64,000 nt of DNA from Halobacteriales archaeon QS_9_68_17 (GCA_003023565.1 PXSA01000011.1:26508-90507), one strand, 5' to 3'. Counted from the first letter of the stretch, positions 1-8,483 are shown. Numbers and translations are program-made. The notes: a model not told the origin generated them from the sequence alone.

Positions 1-87
1 ACACGTTTTACGCCGTTTCATTGCTCCTACGCTGAGTTATGTGAACCCGGCAACCTCTCCCTCGTGACGGTCGACATAGTTTATACC

Positions 88-113
88 CGACTGTTTCGGT
101 CCAGAAACGGTCG
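88..113. promoter_or_regulatory. Imperfect inverted repeat downstream of a TATA-like box
   Basis: Arms CGACTGTTTC and GAAACGGTCG pair with one mismatch across a 6-base spacer. A TATA-like TTTATA lies just before it (about 79-85). It could be an operator or a hairpin. No gene clearly starts right behind it, because the cupin has its own TATA box further on. Confidence 0.3.
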
Positions 114-193
114 GCGGAGGGTGTCAGGTTTCGTATGGCGGTTGGCGTGTGTTACCAGTCGCCACTGTCGGATCCCGTCGAACGCTCACGGCC

Positions 194-203
194 AGATATA
201 TCT
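194..203 (+). promoter_or_regulatory. TATA box of the cupin gene
   Basis: The sequence AGATATATCT is centred about 28 bases before the ATG at 227. That is the usual archaeal TATA position for a leaderless transcript and supports the chosen start. Confidence 0.5.
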
Positions 204-226
204 CCCCGGCGTCGGTACGTCCTCGC

Positions 227-550
227 ATGGCACTCGACCGGTATCCCGATATGGACGCCACGGAAGGCGAAGTGGTCGACGCGGAAGTCGTCGTGAGCGA
301 GGACGTCCTCGTCAAGGCGTTCGCGCTTGGCCCGGGCGCGACGCTCGACCCGCACGAGCACGGCGACTCGACGAACGTCTTCCATGTCGTCGAGGGGAGC
401 GTTACCGTCCTACAGGACGGTGACGAGGAGGAAGTGAGCGCGCCCGGCGTCGTCCTCCATGAGCGCGGCGTCGCTCACGGCGCGCGCAACGACGGGAACG
501 ACGTCGCCGTCCTGACGGCGAGTCTCTGCCCGATGCCAGGCGGGGGTTAG
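227..550 (+). CDS. Cupin-domain protein
   Basis: This 107-residue protein is a single small beta-barrel cupin. Motif 1 is visible as DPHEHGDSTNVFHVVEGSV near residues 41-60, with the usual metal-binding His-x-His (here H-E-H) and a later Glu/Gly. Motif 2 is weaker, around LHERGVAHGARN. Single-domain cupins of this size bind a metal or small ligand in the cytoplasm, and the substrate cannot be deduced. The start at 227 is preferred over upstream in-frame codons because of the TATA box at 194-203. It is a monocistronic gene facing a degraded gene on the opposite strand. Confidence 0.8.
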   Translation: MALDRYPDMDATEGEVVDAEVVVSEDVLVKAFALGPGATLDPHEHGDSTNVFHVVEGSVTVLQDGDEEEVSAPGVVLHERGVAHGARNDGNDVAVLTASLCPMPGGG

Positions 551-620
551 CCGGGCGGCCCGTCTCACCGAGGCGGAGCGCCGTCACGCCGACCCCGCCA
601 GCGACCGCTGTCGCTCGACG

Positions 621-800
621 TACGTCGACCTCGAAGTGGATCAGGTCGCCGACGCACTTCTCGGAGAGCGTCGTCACCTCGCGGGTCCGCGGAACCACGA
701 CTCCGGCGAAGGTCTCCGGCCCGACGCGGATGCGACGGCCCTCGCCGGTGCGCTCTCTCGAAAGCAACGCTCCGGTCCGCTCGATGACTCCGGTGTACGT
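621..800 (-). pseudogene. Riboflavin synthase (RibE-like) remnant with internal deletion
   Basis: Read on the minus strand from 800, the translation begins TYTGVIERTGALLSRERTG, matching the N-terminus of riboflavin synthase (usual pattern MYTG-V/I-E-x-TG). About 32 codons later it jumps to VVVPRTREVTTLSEKCVGDL and HFEVDV, which resembles the C-terminal end of the same enzyme. Most of both lumazine-binding repeats is missing from this enzyme of about 190-200 residues. The expected start codon reads ACG instead of ATG, and the C-terminal frame runs on without a proper end. This is the only content of the 551-867 gap. A functional copy would have to exist elsewhere. Confidence 0.6.
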
Positions 801-867
801 CGTCGCTCCGACCGACTCGGCGGACCGGGTTTTTCCCAAACGTGTTTTGGGTAACGATACCGTTACG

Positions 868-1722
868 CTACTCCTCGCGCCGAGCGAGACCGGCGATGTG
901 GGCCGCCTGTTCGGTGATGATCGCCTCCGTACCCAGTTCGACGGCGTTCTCGCTCCCCGGCAGACAGAACACCGGGACGCCCTCGATGACGCCGGCGGTC
1001 GCACGCGTCGCGACGACCTTCGTCCCGATCTCGTCGTACGAGAGCAGGCGGAACAGTTCGCCGAACCCGGGGAGCTCCTTGTCGAACAGACGCTTCGCCG
1101 CCTCGATCGTCACGTCGTCGGGCGTGACGCCGGTTCCGCCCGTGGTGATCACGACGTCGACGTCCTCCCGGCCGACGAGGTTGTCCAGCGTGCCCTCGAT
1201 CCGGTCGTACTCGTCGGGGATGAGTTCCCGCGTCACCACCTCGTCGTCACCCTCCTCCATCACCGCCGTGATGGTGTCGCCGGCGGGGTCGTCCGAGAGC
1301 GTCCGCGACGACGAGACGGTGACGACCGCTACCCCGAGGTTGTCGAGGTCGTGGGCGTGGTGGCGGTCGCGGTCGTGCGAGTGGCCGCCGTGGTCGTCGT
1401 GAGCGCGTTCGTCGCGGCCGCCGTTGTCGTCGTCACCGTCACCGCCGCCGTCGTTGCCGCCGTGGCGGTCGCTTTCGGCGTGCTTCTCTCTCCCTGCTTC
1501 GCCCGCGGGACCGCCGTGGTCCCGCTCCGACTCGGGCGCGTCCCCGTCGGCCGACGAGTCGGACCCTCCCCGCTCAGTCGACCGTTCCGTCTCCGCACCG
1601 TCGTCCCCCTCTCTCTCCGCGTTTGACGCCGGTTCGTCCGTCGATCCCGTCTCCGCTTCCTCCTCGTCGTCCTCCTCGTCCTCTAACCCCCGTCGCGTGT
1701 CACGTGACTGGAAATCGACCAT
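868..1722 (-). CDS. MoaB/MogA-family molybdenum cofactor protein with long acidic His-rich N-terminus
   Basis: The protein has 284 residues. The MoaB/MogA domain (molybdopterin adenylyltransferase fold) occupies about 129-284 and shows VAVVTVSSSRT, the nucleotide-binding TTGGTG at about 193-198, and a late GSENAVELG segment. Residues 1-128 form a low-complexity, highly acidic extension ending in a run rich in His and Asp (near 105-127) that could bind metal ions. The start at 1722 (MVDFQSRDTRRG) is chosen because that opening is, from memory, typical of haloarchaeal members; the upstream extension overlaps the opposite gene. It probably helps molybdopterin activation together with the MoeA genes at 37-40 kb. 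Confidence 0.8.
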   Translation of the reverse strand: MVDFQSRDTRRGLEDEEDDEEEAETGSTDEPASNAEREGDDGAETERSTERGGSDSSADGDAPESERDHGGPAGEAGREKHAESDRHGGNDGGGDGDDDNGGRDERAHDDHGGHSHDRDRHHAHDLDNLGVAVVTVSSSRTLSDDPAGDTITAVMEEGDDEVVTRELIPDEYDRIEGTLDNLVGREDVDVVITTGGTGVTPDDVTIEAAKRLFDKELPGFGELFRLLSYDEIGTKVVATRATAGVIEGVPVFCLPGSENAVELGTEAIITEQAAHIAGLARREE

Positions 1723-1816
1723 ACCCGTACCCTTCTGCGGGCGGCCACAAAAGTGTCTCCCGGAACTGTGGGTAGTCTTTCGTCGTCTTTTTGCCCGGCG
1801 TCGCCCAGGGACGCCC

Positions 1817-2857
1817 ATGCAAGCGGTCACGTTCACCGACCACGGCGATACGGACGTCATCGAGTACGGCGACTTCCCGGACCCGGACCCGGCCGCGGAC
1901 GAGGTGCTCGTCGACGTGAAGGCGGGCGCGCTGAACCACCTCGACGTGTGGACGCGCCGCGGCCTCCCGCACATCGACCTCGAAATGCCCCACGTCCCCG
2001 GCAGCGACGCCGCCGGCGTGGTCGAGGACGTCGGCGAGGACGTCTCCCGCTTCGAACCGGGCGACCGCGTCGCGCTGATCGCGGGCAGGTACTGCGGCGA
2101 GTGCGAGTACTGCCGTGACGGTGACGTGGCGCTGTGTGTCCGGTTCAACATCATCGGCGAGCACACTCGCGGCGTTCACAGCGAGTACGCCGCCGTTCCC
2201 GAACAGAACCTCGTCCCCGTCCCCGAGGGGGTCGACTGGGAGACGGCCGCGGCCGCGCCGCTCGTCTTCCAGACCGCGTGGCGGATGCTGATCTCCCGCG
2301 GCGACGTGTCGCCGGGCGAGGACGTGCTCGTCCTCGGCGCGAGCGGCGGCGTCGGTCACGCCGCGGTCCGGATCGCTGACCACGCCGGCGCGACGGTGTA
2401 CGCCACCGGCAGCAGCGACGAGAAACTGGAGTACGCCCGCGAGTGCGGGGCCGACCACGTGGTCGACTACGAGGCGGAGGACTTCGCGAGCGAGATCCGG
2501 GAGATGACCGACAAGCGCGGGGTCGACGTTGTCGTCGACCACGTCGGCGCGGCGACATGGACCGACTCGCTCGCCTCGCTCGCGAAGGACGGCCGCCTGC
2601 TCACCTGCGGCGCGACCACCGGACCGAACCCCGAGACGGACATCAACCGCATCTTCTGGAACCAGTTGAAGGTCATCGGCTCGACGATGGCGACGCCCGG
2701 CGAGTGTGACGACGTCCTCGAACTCGTCTGGGACGGCACTTTCGAGCCGCGGATCCGCGAGGTCCTCCCCATGAGCGAGACCGCTCGTGCACACGAGATG
2801 TTAGAGAACCGTGAGGGCTTTGGCAAAGTAGTCGTTAGACCCGACAGTGAGCTCTGA
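1817..2857 (+). CDS. Zinc-binding alcohol dehydrogenase / quinone oxidoreductase (MDR family)
   Basis: The protein has 346 residues. An N-terminal GroES-like domain is followed by a Rossmann domain with the NAD(P) motif GASGGVG near residue 173. The structural zinc loop is present as four cysteines in CGECEYC-x6-C (about 95-109). The catalytic zinc position that normally carries Cys in GxCGTD reads ALNHLD here, so it resembles the quinone oxidoreductase side of the family. It probably reduces an alkene or quinone, or oxidises an alcohol, with NADPH; the substrate is unknown. Its stop overlaps the GTG start of the next gene by 11 bases, which suggests translational coupling. Confidence 0.8.
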   Translation: MQAVTFTDHGDTDVIEYGDFPDPDPAADEVLVDVKAGALNHLDVWTRRGLPHIDLEMPHVPGSDAAGVVEDVGEDVSRFEPGDRVALIAGRYCGECEYCRDGDVALCVRFNIIGEHTRGVHSEYAAVPEQNLVPVPEGVDWETAAAAPLVFQTAWRMLISRGDVSPGEDVLVLGASGGVGHAAVRIADHAGATVYATGSSDEKLEYARECGADHVVDYEAEDFASEIREMTDKRGVDVVVDHVGAATWTDSLASLAKDGRLLTCGATTGPNPETDINRIFWNQLKVIGSTMATPGECDDVLELVWDGTFEPRIREVLPMSETARAHEMLENREGFGKVVVRPDSEL

Positions 2858-3137
2858 CGACGCGAGCGGTTACGTTCACGACCCCGAGGGTGGCGTCGAA
2901 GCGGACACCGCGACCGACGCCGACTCCGACGACGGCTTCGACTGGCGAGGCTGGACGCTGGTCGGCGTCATCGTCGTCTCGTTTCTGGTCGTCCCGGCCA
3001 TCGTACTGGTCCGCCCGCCGGTGTTGCCGTGGCGCGTCGCGCTGCTCGTGTTCCCGCTCCTCCCGGCGTTCCTGCTCGGCGGGACGGCGGTCTGGGCGGC
3101 GGTCGCGGGCGGTGAAAAAAGGGACGGCGACCGTTAA
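2847..3137 (+). CDS. Small two-helix membrane protein
   Basis: The protein has 96 residues. An acidic cytoplasmic stretch (about 1-32) precedes two hydrophobic segments near residues 36-55 and 62-85, ending in a charged tail GGEKRDGDR. The GTG start lies inside the end of the dehydrogenase gene. I do not recognise a named family. Its 3' end overlaps the end of the convergent surface-protein gene by 4 bases. Confidence 0.65.
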   Translation: MSSDDASGYVHDPEGGVEADTATDADSDDGFDWRGWTLVGVIVVSFLVVPAIVLVRPPVLPWRVALLVFPLLPAFLLGGTAVWAAVAGGEKRDGDR

Positions 3138-5161
3138 CCGCGGATACTGCCGGCGGTTCCGTTCGTCTCGTTCGTTTCGTCCGTCTCGTTACCGTCGAAC
3201 GACTCGACCGTCACTTCGGCGTCGTCGATGACCGGCCCGCTGTCGCCGACGTATGCGCCGTCTTCCTCACCGCTCGTCGTGAGGAAGTCGTACGTCTCGT
3301 TGTCGTTCGTGTCGAGGTGAGCCATCGCGACGAGCGTCTGGTCCTCCTTTAGGGACGTCTGATGGGTCTCCAGTCCGGGGACGTCGTACAACTGTACCGA
3401 CACGCTGTCGTGCTCGCCGTGTTCGAGGTACTCGGACGCGCCGATGACGCTCCCGAAGACGTCGCCGTCGAGGAGCGTAGCGTCGTGGATCACCACGAAC
3501 CCGCCCTCCGAGAGGTTCGCTGACGCGACGCCGACCACCTCGCCGCTCGTCGTCTGGTCGTTGAACTCGACGGACGCCGTGGCGGCAGCCTCCGTCTCGT
3601 TGTCGGTGACGTTCGTCTCGTTGTCGGTGACGTTATCCGTGACGTTCGTCTCGTTCGTGACGTCGTCCTCCATCGCTTCCACGGTCACGGAGGCGTCGTC
3701 GACGACCGGCTGACCGGTCTCGTCGACGTACGGCCCGTCTTCAGCGCCGTCGGTAGCGACGAAGTCGTACGTCCCGTTGTGGTTCGTGTCGAGGTGCGGC
3801 ATCGCGATGAGCGTCTGGTTCTCCGTCAGTTCCGACGCGGCGAAGTCCGCGCCGGAGACGTCGAACAGCTCCACGCTGACGTTCTCGTGTTCGCCCCGTT
3901 CGAGGTACTCGGAGACGCCGATGACGCTCCCGATGACGTTACCCTCGAGCAGGCTCGCGTCGTGGATCGCCACGAACGTGCCGTCGCTACTGTTCACGGC
4001 GTCGACGACCACCGTCGATCCGTTCGAGGTCTGGTTCTCGAAGCTGACGTTCGCGGTCGGCGCTTCCGTCTCGTTGTCCTCGGGCTGCTCGGTGACGTTG
4101 AACTGCTGGACCTCGCCGTAGTCACGGGTGAGCACGCTTAGGAAGTACGTACCCTCCTCGTCGGCGCTGACATCGAGCGAGACGTTCGTCTCCTCGCCGG
4201 CGTCCAGCGTGACGTCCTCCTGAGCGACGACGGTGCCGTTCAGGCGCGCGGTGACGTTCTGCGTGTCGTTCTCCTCTCCGCCGTTCGTGACCGTCGCGTT
4301 GACGGTCACGTTCTCGTCGACCGGCGCGTCCGCGGGCGCGGAGAGGTTCGTCACGTCGAACGAGGCGTTCCGCTCGGTGAGCGTTATCCGTGCGACCTCG
4401 CCGCTGTCCTCGGTGAAGACGCCGTGGACATAGGTCCCGGCCTCCATCCCGGTCGTGTTGACGTTGAACTCGACGGTCCGCTCGTCTTCCTCCTCGAAGG
4501 AGAGGTGGCGACGTTCGGCGACGTCGCCGGCGACGCGGAGTTCGACGGCCCCGGCGTTGCGGTCGTCAGGTGCCTCGATGTCGGCCGTCACCGTGACCGT
4601 GTCGTTGACCGGCGCGCTGTCGACGGCGCGGAGGTTACTCACCTCGAAGCCCTCCTCCTCGGTCTCCTCTCCGGTGTCGTTCTCCGCTTTTTCGGTCTCG
4701 TTTTCCTCCCCCGCGACGCCCTCGCCGCTACCCCGGACGGTCACCTCGGCCTCGTCGGTGACGGTGTCACCGTCCTCGGTTTCGTAGCGTCGGTCGACCG
4801 AGGGGTCGAGCGCCTGGTCGCCGTCGGTGTCCTCGTGGAGCACGGCGACGACCGTCGCGTCGCTATCGAGCGACTGGTCGGTCTGGACCCTGACGTCGTG
4901 GTCCTGCTCGGCGATGTACTCCGAGGTGCCGATCACCGGACCGTCCGCCGACCCCTCGTGGAGCGCGACGAAGCCACCGCCCTCAGGGGGGGTCACCGAG
5001 GCCAGAGTGACCTCCTCCCCGTTCGTGTTCTGGTCGTCGATCGATACGTCCGGCTCGCCCTGGTCCTGCTGTGTGCCCGCGGCGGCGGTCGCAATGCCGC
5101 CGGCTGTCACCAGTAGAAGGGCGACGAAAACGGCACTGGATCCGTTTGCTTGTAACTTCAT
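3134..5161 (-). CDS. Large secreted protein with DUF7282-type and CARDB-like repeats
   Basis: The protein has 675 residues with a Sec signal peptide (MKLQANGSSAVFVALLLVTA, cleavage after an Ala-rich stretch near 28). Three copies of an about 100-residue domain (near 38-143, 368-495 and 535-655) share FVAIHD/FVVIHD, VIGxSEYL and a HLDTNxNxTYDF block, fitting the haloarchaeal DUF7282 surface domain. Two CARDB-like beta domains (about 172-270 and 270-360) lie between. Linkers are rich in NET/NVT sequons, which are potential N-glycosylation sites. No PGF-CTERM or transmembrane anchor is seen at the C-terminus, so it is probably secreted or held by another protein. A long inverted repeat lies upstream. 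Confidence 0.75.
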   Translation of the reverse strand: MKLQANGSSAVFVALLLVTAGGIATAAAGTQQDQGEPDVSIDDQNTNGEEVTLASVTPPEGGGFVALHEGSADGPVIGTSEYIAEQDHDVRVQTDQSLDSDATVVAVLHEDTDGDQALDPSVDRRYETEDGDTVTDEAEVTVRGSGEGVAGEENETEKAENDTGEETEEEGFEVSNLRAVDSAPVNDTVTVTADIEAPDDRNAGAVELRVAGDVAERRHLSFEEEDERTVEFNVNTTGMEAGTYVHGVFTEDSGEVARITLTERNASFDVTNLSAPADAPVDENVTVNATVTNGGEENDTQNVTARLNGTVVAQEDVTLDAGEETNVSLDVSADEEGTYFLSVLTRDYGEVQQFNVTEQPEDNETEAPTANVSFENQTSNGSTVVVDAVNSSDGTFVAIHDASLLEGNVIGSVIGVSEYLERGEHENVSVELFDVSGADFAASELTENQTLIAMPHLDTNHNGTYDFVATDGAEDGPYVDETGQPVVDDASVTVEAMEDDVTNETNVTDNVTDNETNVTDNETEAAATASVEFNDQTTSGEVVGVASANLSEGGFVVIHDATLLDGDVFGSVIGASEYLEHGEHDSVSVQLYDVPGLETHQTSLKEDQTLVAMAHLDTNDNETYDFLTTSGEEDGAYVGDSGPVIDDAEVTVESFDGNETDETNETNGTAGSIRG

Positions 5162-5227
5162 CCAAGCTTCGAAAGCACGACGCAGACAATAAACGCGGAA
5201 GAACGTTTAGACCCGAACTCTGGTAGA

Positions 5228-5253
5228 AACGCTGTCATAACCCTGACAGCGTT
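5228..5253. promoter_or_regulatory. Perfect 10-6-10 inverted repeat upstream of the surface-protein gene
   Basis: AACGCTGTCA and TGACAGCGTT are perfect reverse complements around a 6-base spacer. The repeat lies 67-92 bases upstream of the start at 5161. A TATA-like TTTATTG on the minus strand (about 5190) lies between it and the gene. The position just upstream of a core promoter fits an activator or repressor site. Confidence 0.5.
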
Positions 5254-5490
5254 CCGATCGGTTGGCGAGTCGCCGTTCCGAGGCCGTTTTCGTTCTATCG
5301 AAAGGGACGCGAAACCGGGAGCGACGGGCCTCGTACTGCCGTAACACGCTGTTACCCATCGGCGCTATCGCCACGTCGGCCGGTCTCCACGCACGGACCT
5401 ATCGGGACGAGAGACCGCGAAACGGCGCGCACGGGGACCGCCGGATCCGCGGAAGTAATCATCGGTAAGCGGACCGATCCGACGGTATCG
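5254..5490. other. Non-coding stretch
   Basis: No gene is supported here. The only structure seen is a short perfect inverted repeat at 5341-5355 (GTAACA-CGC-TGTTAC). Confidence 0.4.
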
Positions 5491-5812
5491 CTACCGGACG
5501 GTCGTCGTCGGCAACCGGCAGGCCGCGCCGGTCCGGCGAGGATGGACCGGGCGGGCGACTGGTCCCGGTCGGGGGCCTCGTCGACGTAGAACTGGACCGT
5601 GCGCTTGACGCGCCAGGCTTCGAAACAGGTCAGCGTCAGCGCGTCCTCTTCGACCTGTTTCAGGACCGCGAGGGCCTACTACGGAGGAGACCGCTTTCCT
5701 CCGCGGCTTCGAGTTCGCGAAGCATGGCGTCGTGGAGGACCCACTGTTCCGACCGCGTCGGTTCGAGCGCTTCCGCATCCGAGTCCGTCGTGGGGCTCGT
5801 GACCGCGCCCAT
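5491..5812 (-). pseudogene. Frameshifted small haloarchaeal protein (possibly DUF7853-like)
   Basis: From an ATG at 5812 the minus strand reads about 50 good codons, including SEQWVLHDAMLRELEAAEE, then meets a stop. In another frame the reading continues as LAVLKQVEEDALTLTCFEAW, then RVKRTVQFYVDEAPDRDQ and SPARSIL. Joined, this looks like a small helical protein of about 100 residues with an out-of-frame lesion near 5680. The family name is a guess from memory. The true C-terminus is not clear. Confidence 0.45.
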
Positions 5813-5986
5813 CGATAGGGTCCGGGCCGATATCAACCCCGGCGCTGGTCCGGGTCCGTTCCGCTCGATTCCGGGCCGGTTTCGCACCGTTCACGGGGTA
5901 ACGCGCGCCGTTAGTCGACAGCGGGCGCTGTTGCAGAACGACGGGAAACCGTTTCGAAACGGGAAAACGAGCGACCGGATACCGGC

Positions 5987-6541
5987 TCACTCGACGTCCC
6001 GGCGCATCGCGATCTCGAACCACGGGCAGAGCCGGAGCTGCCGGTACCACTGCGGGTTGCGGTGGAGGCGCTCGTACGGCACCCACATCAGCCCGGCGAC
6101 CTCCTCCCCGTTCGGGTCGAGCGTCGTGTCCGAGAGAGTGAGCTGGAGGACGGCACAGACCTCGTGTTCGACGCCGGCGTTCTCGTAGTAGCGCTCGTAC
6201 TCGAACCGGTCGGTGAGGCGCAGGTCGTCGTACTGGTCGGGCGAGATGCCGAGTTCCTCTCCGAGGCGCTCGCGGGTGGCTTCCTCCTGGGTCTGGCCCT
6301 CGACGGGGTGGGACGCGACGGTCCCGTCCCAGTGGGTGTCCCAGAGGCGCTTGTCCGGACTACGCTGGGCGAGGAGGATCCGGTCGTCCTCGTCGAAGAC
6401 GAGCGCGGTAAACGCGCGGTGACGGATCCCGTCGCCCGTGTGCGCGTCGAGTCGGTTGACCAACTCCCGTTCGTTGTCGTCCGCGTCGACCGCGATGACG
6501 TCCTGCATCGCGTTCTCGTGGACCTCCTCGTCGGTACTCAT
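5987..6541 (-). CDS. idi: Isopentenyl-diphosphate delta-isomerase, type I (NUDIX fold)
   Basis: The protein has 184 residues and matches type I IPP isomerase over its whole length, interconverting IPP and DMAPP for archaeal lipid and carotenoid synthesis. Visible features are DAHTGDGIRHRAFTALVF, the NUDIX-like stretch around EGQTQEEATRERLGEELGI, the catalytic Glu region GVEHEVC, and the closing W-x2-E. The position of the catalytic Cys in bacterial enzymes (xCxHP) reads VASHP, so that Cys is Ala. From memory, haloarchaeal members share this substitution, so activity or role may differ from the E. coli enzyme. Confidence 0.85.
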   Translation of the reverse strand: MSTDEEVHENAMQDVIAVDADDNERELVNRLDAHTGDGIRHRAFTALVFDEDDRILLAQRSPDKRLWDTHWDGTVASHPVEGQTQEEATRERLGEELGISPDQYDDLRLTDRFEYERYYENAGVEHEVCAVLQLTLSDTTLDPNGEEVAGLMWVPYERLHRNPQWYRQLRLCPWFEIAMRRDVE

Positions 6542-6580
6542 GACTCAGGCATCGGCGGGGGAGGTCAAACAGTCTTCGGA

Positions 6581-7513
6581 TCAGTCCGGGTCCGGTTCGT
6601 AGGGGTCGCCGACTCTGAGCTTCAGCCGGCGGTGTTCGGTCGTCGCGTGTAGCGATTCCGCCGAGATCATCTCGCCGTCGAGGCTGTAGTTGACGGGGTC
6701 GTCGGCCTCGGTCGTGATCCGGAGTTCGGGCGTCCGCCGCTGGACGATGTCCACTGCGTCGCTCCCGAACAACCGCTGTCCGACGGCCTCCTCCATCAGG
6801 CCGAGGGTCGGCTCCTCCTCGACGATCGTCACCTCGAACAGCCCGTCCTCCGCGTTCGCCTGCGTCCGGCCGCTCTCGTCCGGCGGTCGCCGGCAGTTGC
6901 CGACCATGACGATCAGCGCCTTACCGCTCCACGGTGCCGCTATCTCGTCGCTCGTCTCGACGTGGATCGAAACCCCGTCGAACTCGGCCATCGTCCGGAG
7001 CGTGCTCACGACGTACGCGGTGACGCCCAGACGCTCTTTCAGGTCGTCGGACGTGTTCGCGCTCGCGTCGGCGGTGAGACCGCCCACGCAGGAGTTCAGA
7101 AACGGCTCGTCGTTCGCTCGCCCGAGGTCGACCACCCGTTCCTCGCCCGTTTCGGCCACCTCGAACGCCGCCGCGATGCTGTTCACCCCGATGTTCCCGG
7201 CGAAGTTGTTCCCCGTTCCCGCCGGCACGGCGCAGAACGTCACGTCCTCGAAACCGTCGGCCCGGTCGATGCCGCGGACGACTTCGTTCAGCGTGCCGTC
7301 GCCGCCCGCCGCGGCGATCACGTCCGCCCCCTCGTCGGCCGCCGCGGCGGCGAGGTCGACGGCGTCACCCGGTTGCTCGGACACACGGACGTCGAACCCG
7401 TGGGCGGCGGCCCTGTTTCTGACCTCGGGGCCGTGGTCGGCGCTCCCGCTGTTCGGGTTCAACACGAGCACGCGCTCTTCGTCCTCTCGGTCGCCCGCTG
7501 GCGTGTCGATCAC
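6581..7513 (-). CDS. Diacylglycerol kinase-family lipid kinase
   Basis: The protein has 310 residues from a GTG at 7513. The N-terminal catalytic domain shows NPNSGSADHG, the nucleotide-binding GGDGTLNEV and VPAGTGNNFA, all hallmarks of the DAGK/YegS/sphingosine kinase fold. The C-terminal beta domain includes a DGLFEVTIV-like strand and a closing LDGE. It probably phosphorylates a lipid at the membrane surface. The GTG start is preferred because the longer in-frame extension begins with low-complexity sequence and the opposite PHP gene has its promoter there. Confidence 0.75.
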   Translation of the reverse strand: MIDTPAGDREDEERVLVLNPNSGSADHGPEVRNRAAAHGFDVRVSEQPGDAVDLAAAAADEGADVIAAAGGDGTLNEVVRGIDRADGFEDVTFCAVPAGTGNNFAGNIGVNSIAAAFEVAETGEERVVDLGRANDEPFLNSCVGGLTADASANTSDDLKERLGVTAYVVSTLRTMAEFDGVSIHVETSDEIAAPWSGKALIVMVGNCRRPPDESGRTQANAEDGLFEVTIVEEEPTLGLMEEAVGQRLFGSDAVDIVQRRTPELRITTEADDPVNYSLDGEMISAESLHATTEHRRLKLRVGDPYEPDPD

Positions 7514-7572
7514 TGAAATCCCCTGTGAGACGACGGGTCGGAGAAGCAAAGGTGGCCCGGTACCCGGTGGAC

Positions 7573-7582
7573 CGGTTATAAG
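7573..7582 (+). promoter_or_regulatory. TATA box of the PHP gene
   Basis: GGTTATAAGG is centred about 28 bases before the GTG at 7606, supporting a leaderless start there. Confidence 0.5.
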
Positions 7583-7605
7583 GAGCGTCCCGTCGTACAC
7601 CTATC

Positions 7606-8206
7606 GTGTTCGCGATCGACCTTCACTCCCACACGCGGTTCTTTCACGGGCGGCCCGAACTGGGCGCGACGTACGACCCGTACGGGTTCAAGATGCTCGC
7701 GTGGGCGGCGAAGCGTCGCGGGCTGCACGGTCTCGCGACGACCAATCACGATTACTACCGCGAGTTCGACGCGCCGGACGACTTCGTCGTGATCCCGGGC
7801 ATCGAGGTGACGACGACGCGGGGACACGTCCTGGTCGTCGGCCCGGACCCGCCGGAACGGACGGAACCGAAGAGGCTGACGCCGGAGGAAGCGGTCGACC
7901 TCGCGCACGACCGGGACTGCGCGGCGATCATCGCGCACCCGTACCGCAACAGCACCGTCAGGGACGTCGACGCGCCGTTCGACGCCATCGAGATAAACGG
8001 CAAGCACCCGCGAACCCGCCCCTGGGTGGAACATCTCGCCAAAGGCCACGACCTGCCCATGACCGGCGGGAGCGACGCGCATTACCCCTTGGATCCTCAG
8101 GCCGGCGTACCGTCGGATCCACGAGTGGAAAGGCTACCTCGACAAGCCGGACCGGATCACGCCCGGGGTCGGGACGCCGCCCGGAGAGCAGGAGAACAAG
8201 CCCTGA
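7606..8206 (+). pseudogene. PHP-domain phosphoesterase with internal out-of-frame deletion
   Basis: The first 163 or so codons encode a good PHP domain: DLHSHT, ATTNHDYY, IPGIEVT, IIAHPYRN and GGSDAHYP, the histidine and aspartate clusters that bind the three metals. Right after the last motif the frame changes. In another frame the typical tail YRRIHEWKGYLDKPDRITPG continues to a TGA at 8206. Family members normally have a further linker of some tens of residues between these two points, so DNA has probably been lost near 8090-8105 and the reading frame with it. The metal site may survive in a truncated product. Confidence 0.7.
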
Positions 8207-8309
8207 GTGCTGCGTCGCACCGGTCCTGGCCGGACGCGCGGTCCGTTCGCGTCCGACGGCCGACGGCGGAACCGGTACCCGGTTTTCCCTCCGAAGCCAC
8301 CGGTGGAAC

Positions 8310-8483
8310 ACGGACGACGCTGCCGTCAGGAGACGGCTAAGCGCCGCCCTCGCGTTGCTGACGGCGAACCTGCTCGTCGTACTCGGGATCAGGTTCAAGT
8401 ACGCCACGGAGGCTACCGTCGGCGTGACCGTGCTCGCGGCGCTGGTCGGGGACGGTCCCGTGCGAAACGACGGTCGGCCGTAG
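8310..8483 (+). pseudogene. Remnant of a small membrane protein lacking a normal start codon
   Basis: Reading from an ACG at 8310, 57 codons give DDAAVRRRLSAALALLTANL, then VVLGIRF and VGVTVLAALVG, i.e. a basic start and two hydrophobic stretches before a TAG. No ATG or GTG is available in frame nearby. It may be a decayed or shortened two-helix protein. Beyond this, 8207-8552 shows nothing recognisable. Confidence 0.3.

Noticed and set aside
3134..5161. Short repeated GTTCGTCTCGTTGTCGGTGA-like units (3595-3660) as a CRISPR array
   Set aside because: They are codons for Asn-Glu-Thr/Val-Thr-Asp linkers in the surface protein, without spacers.
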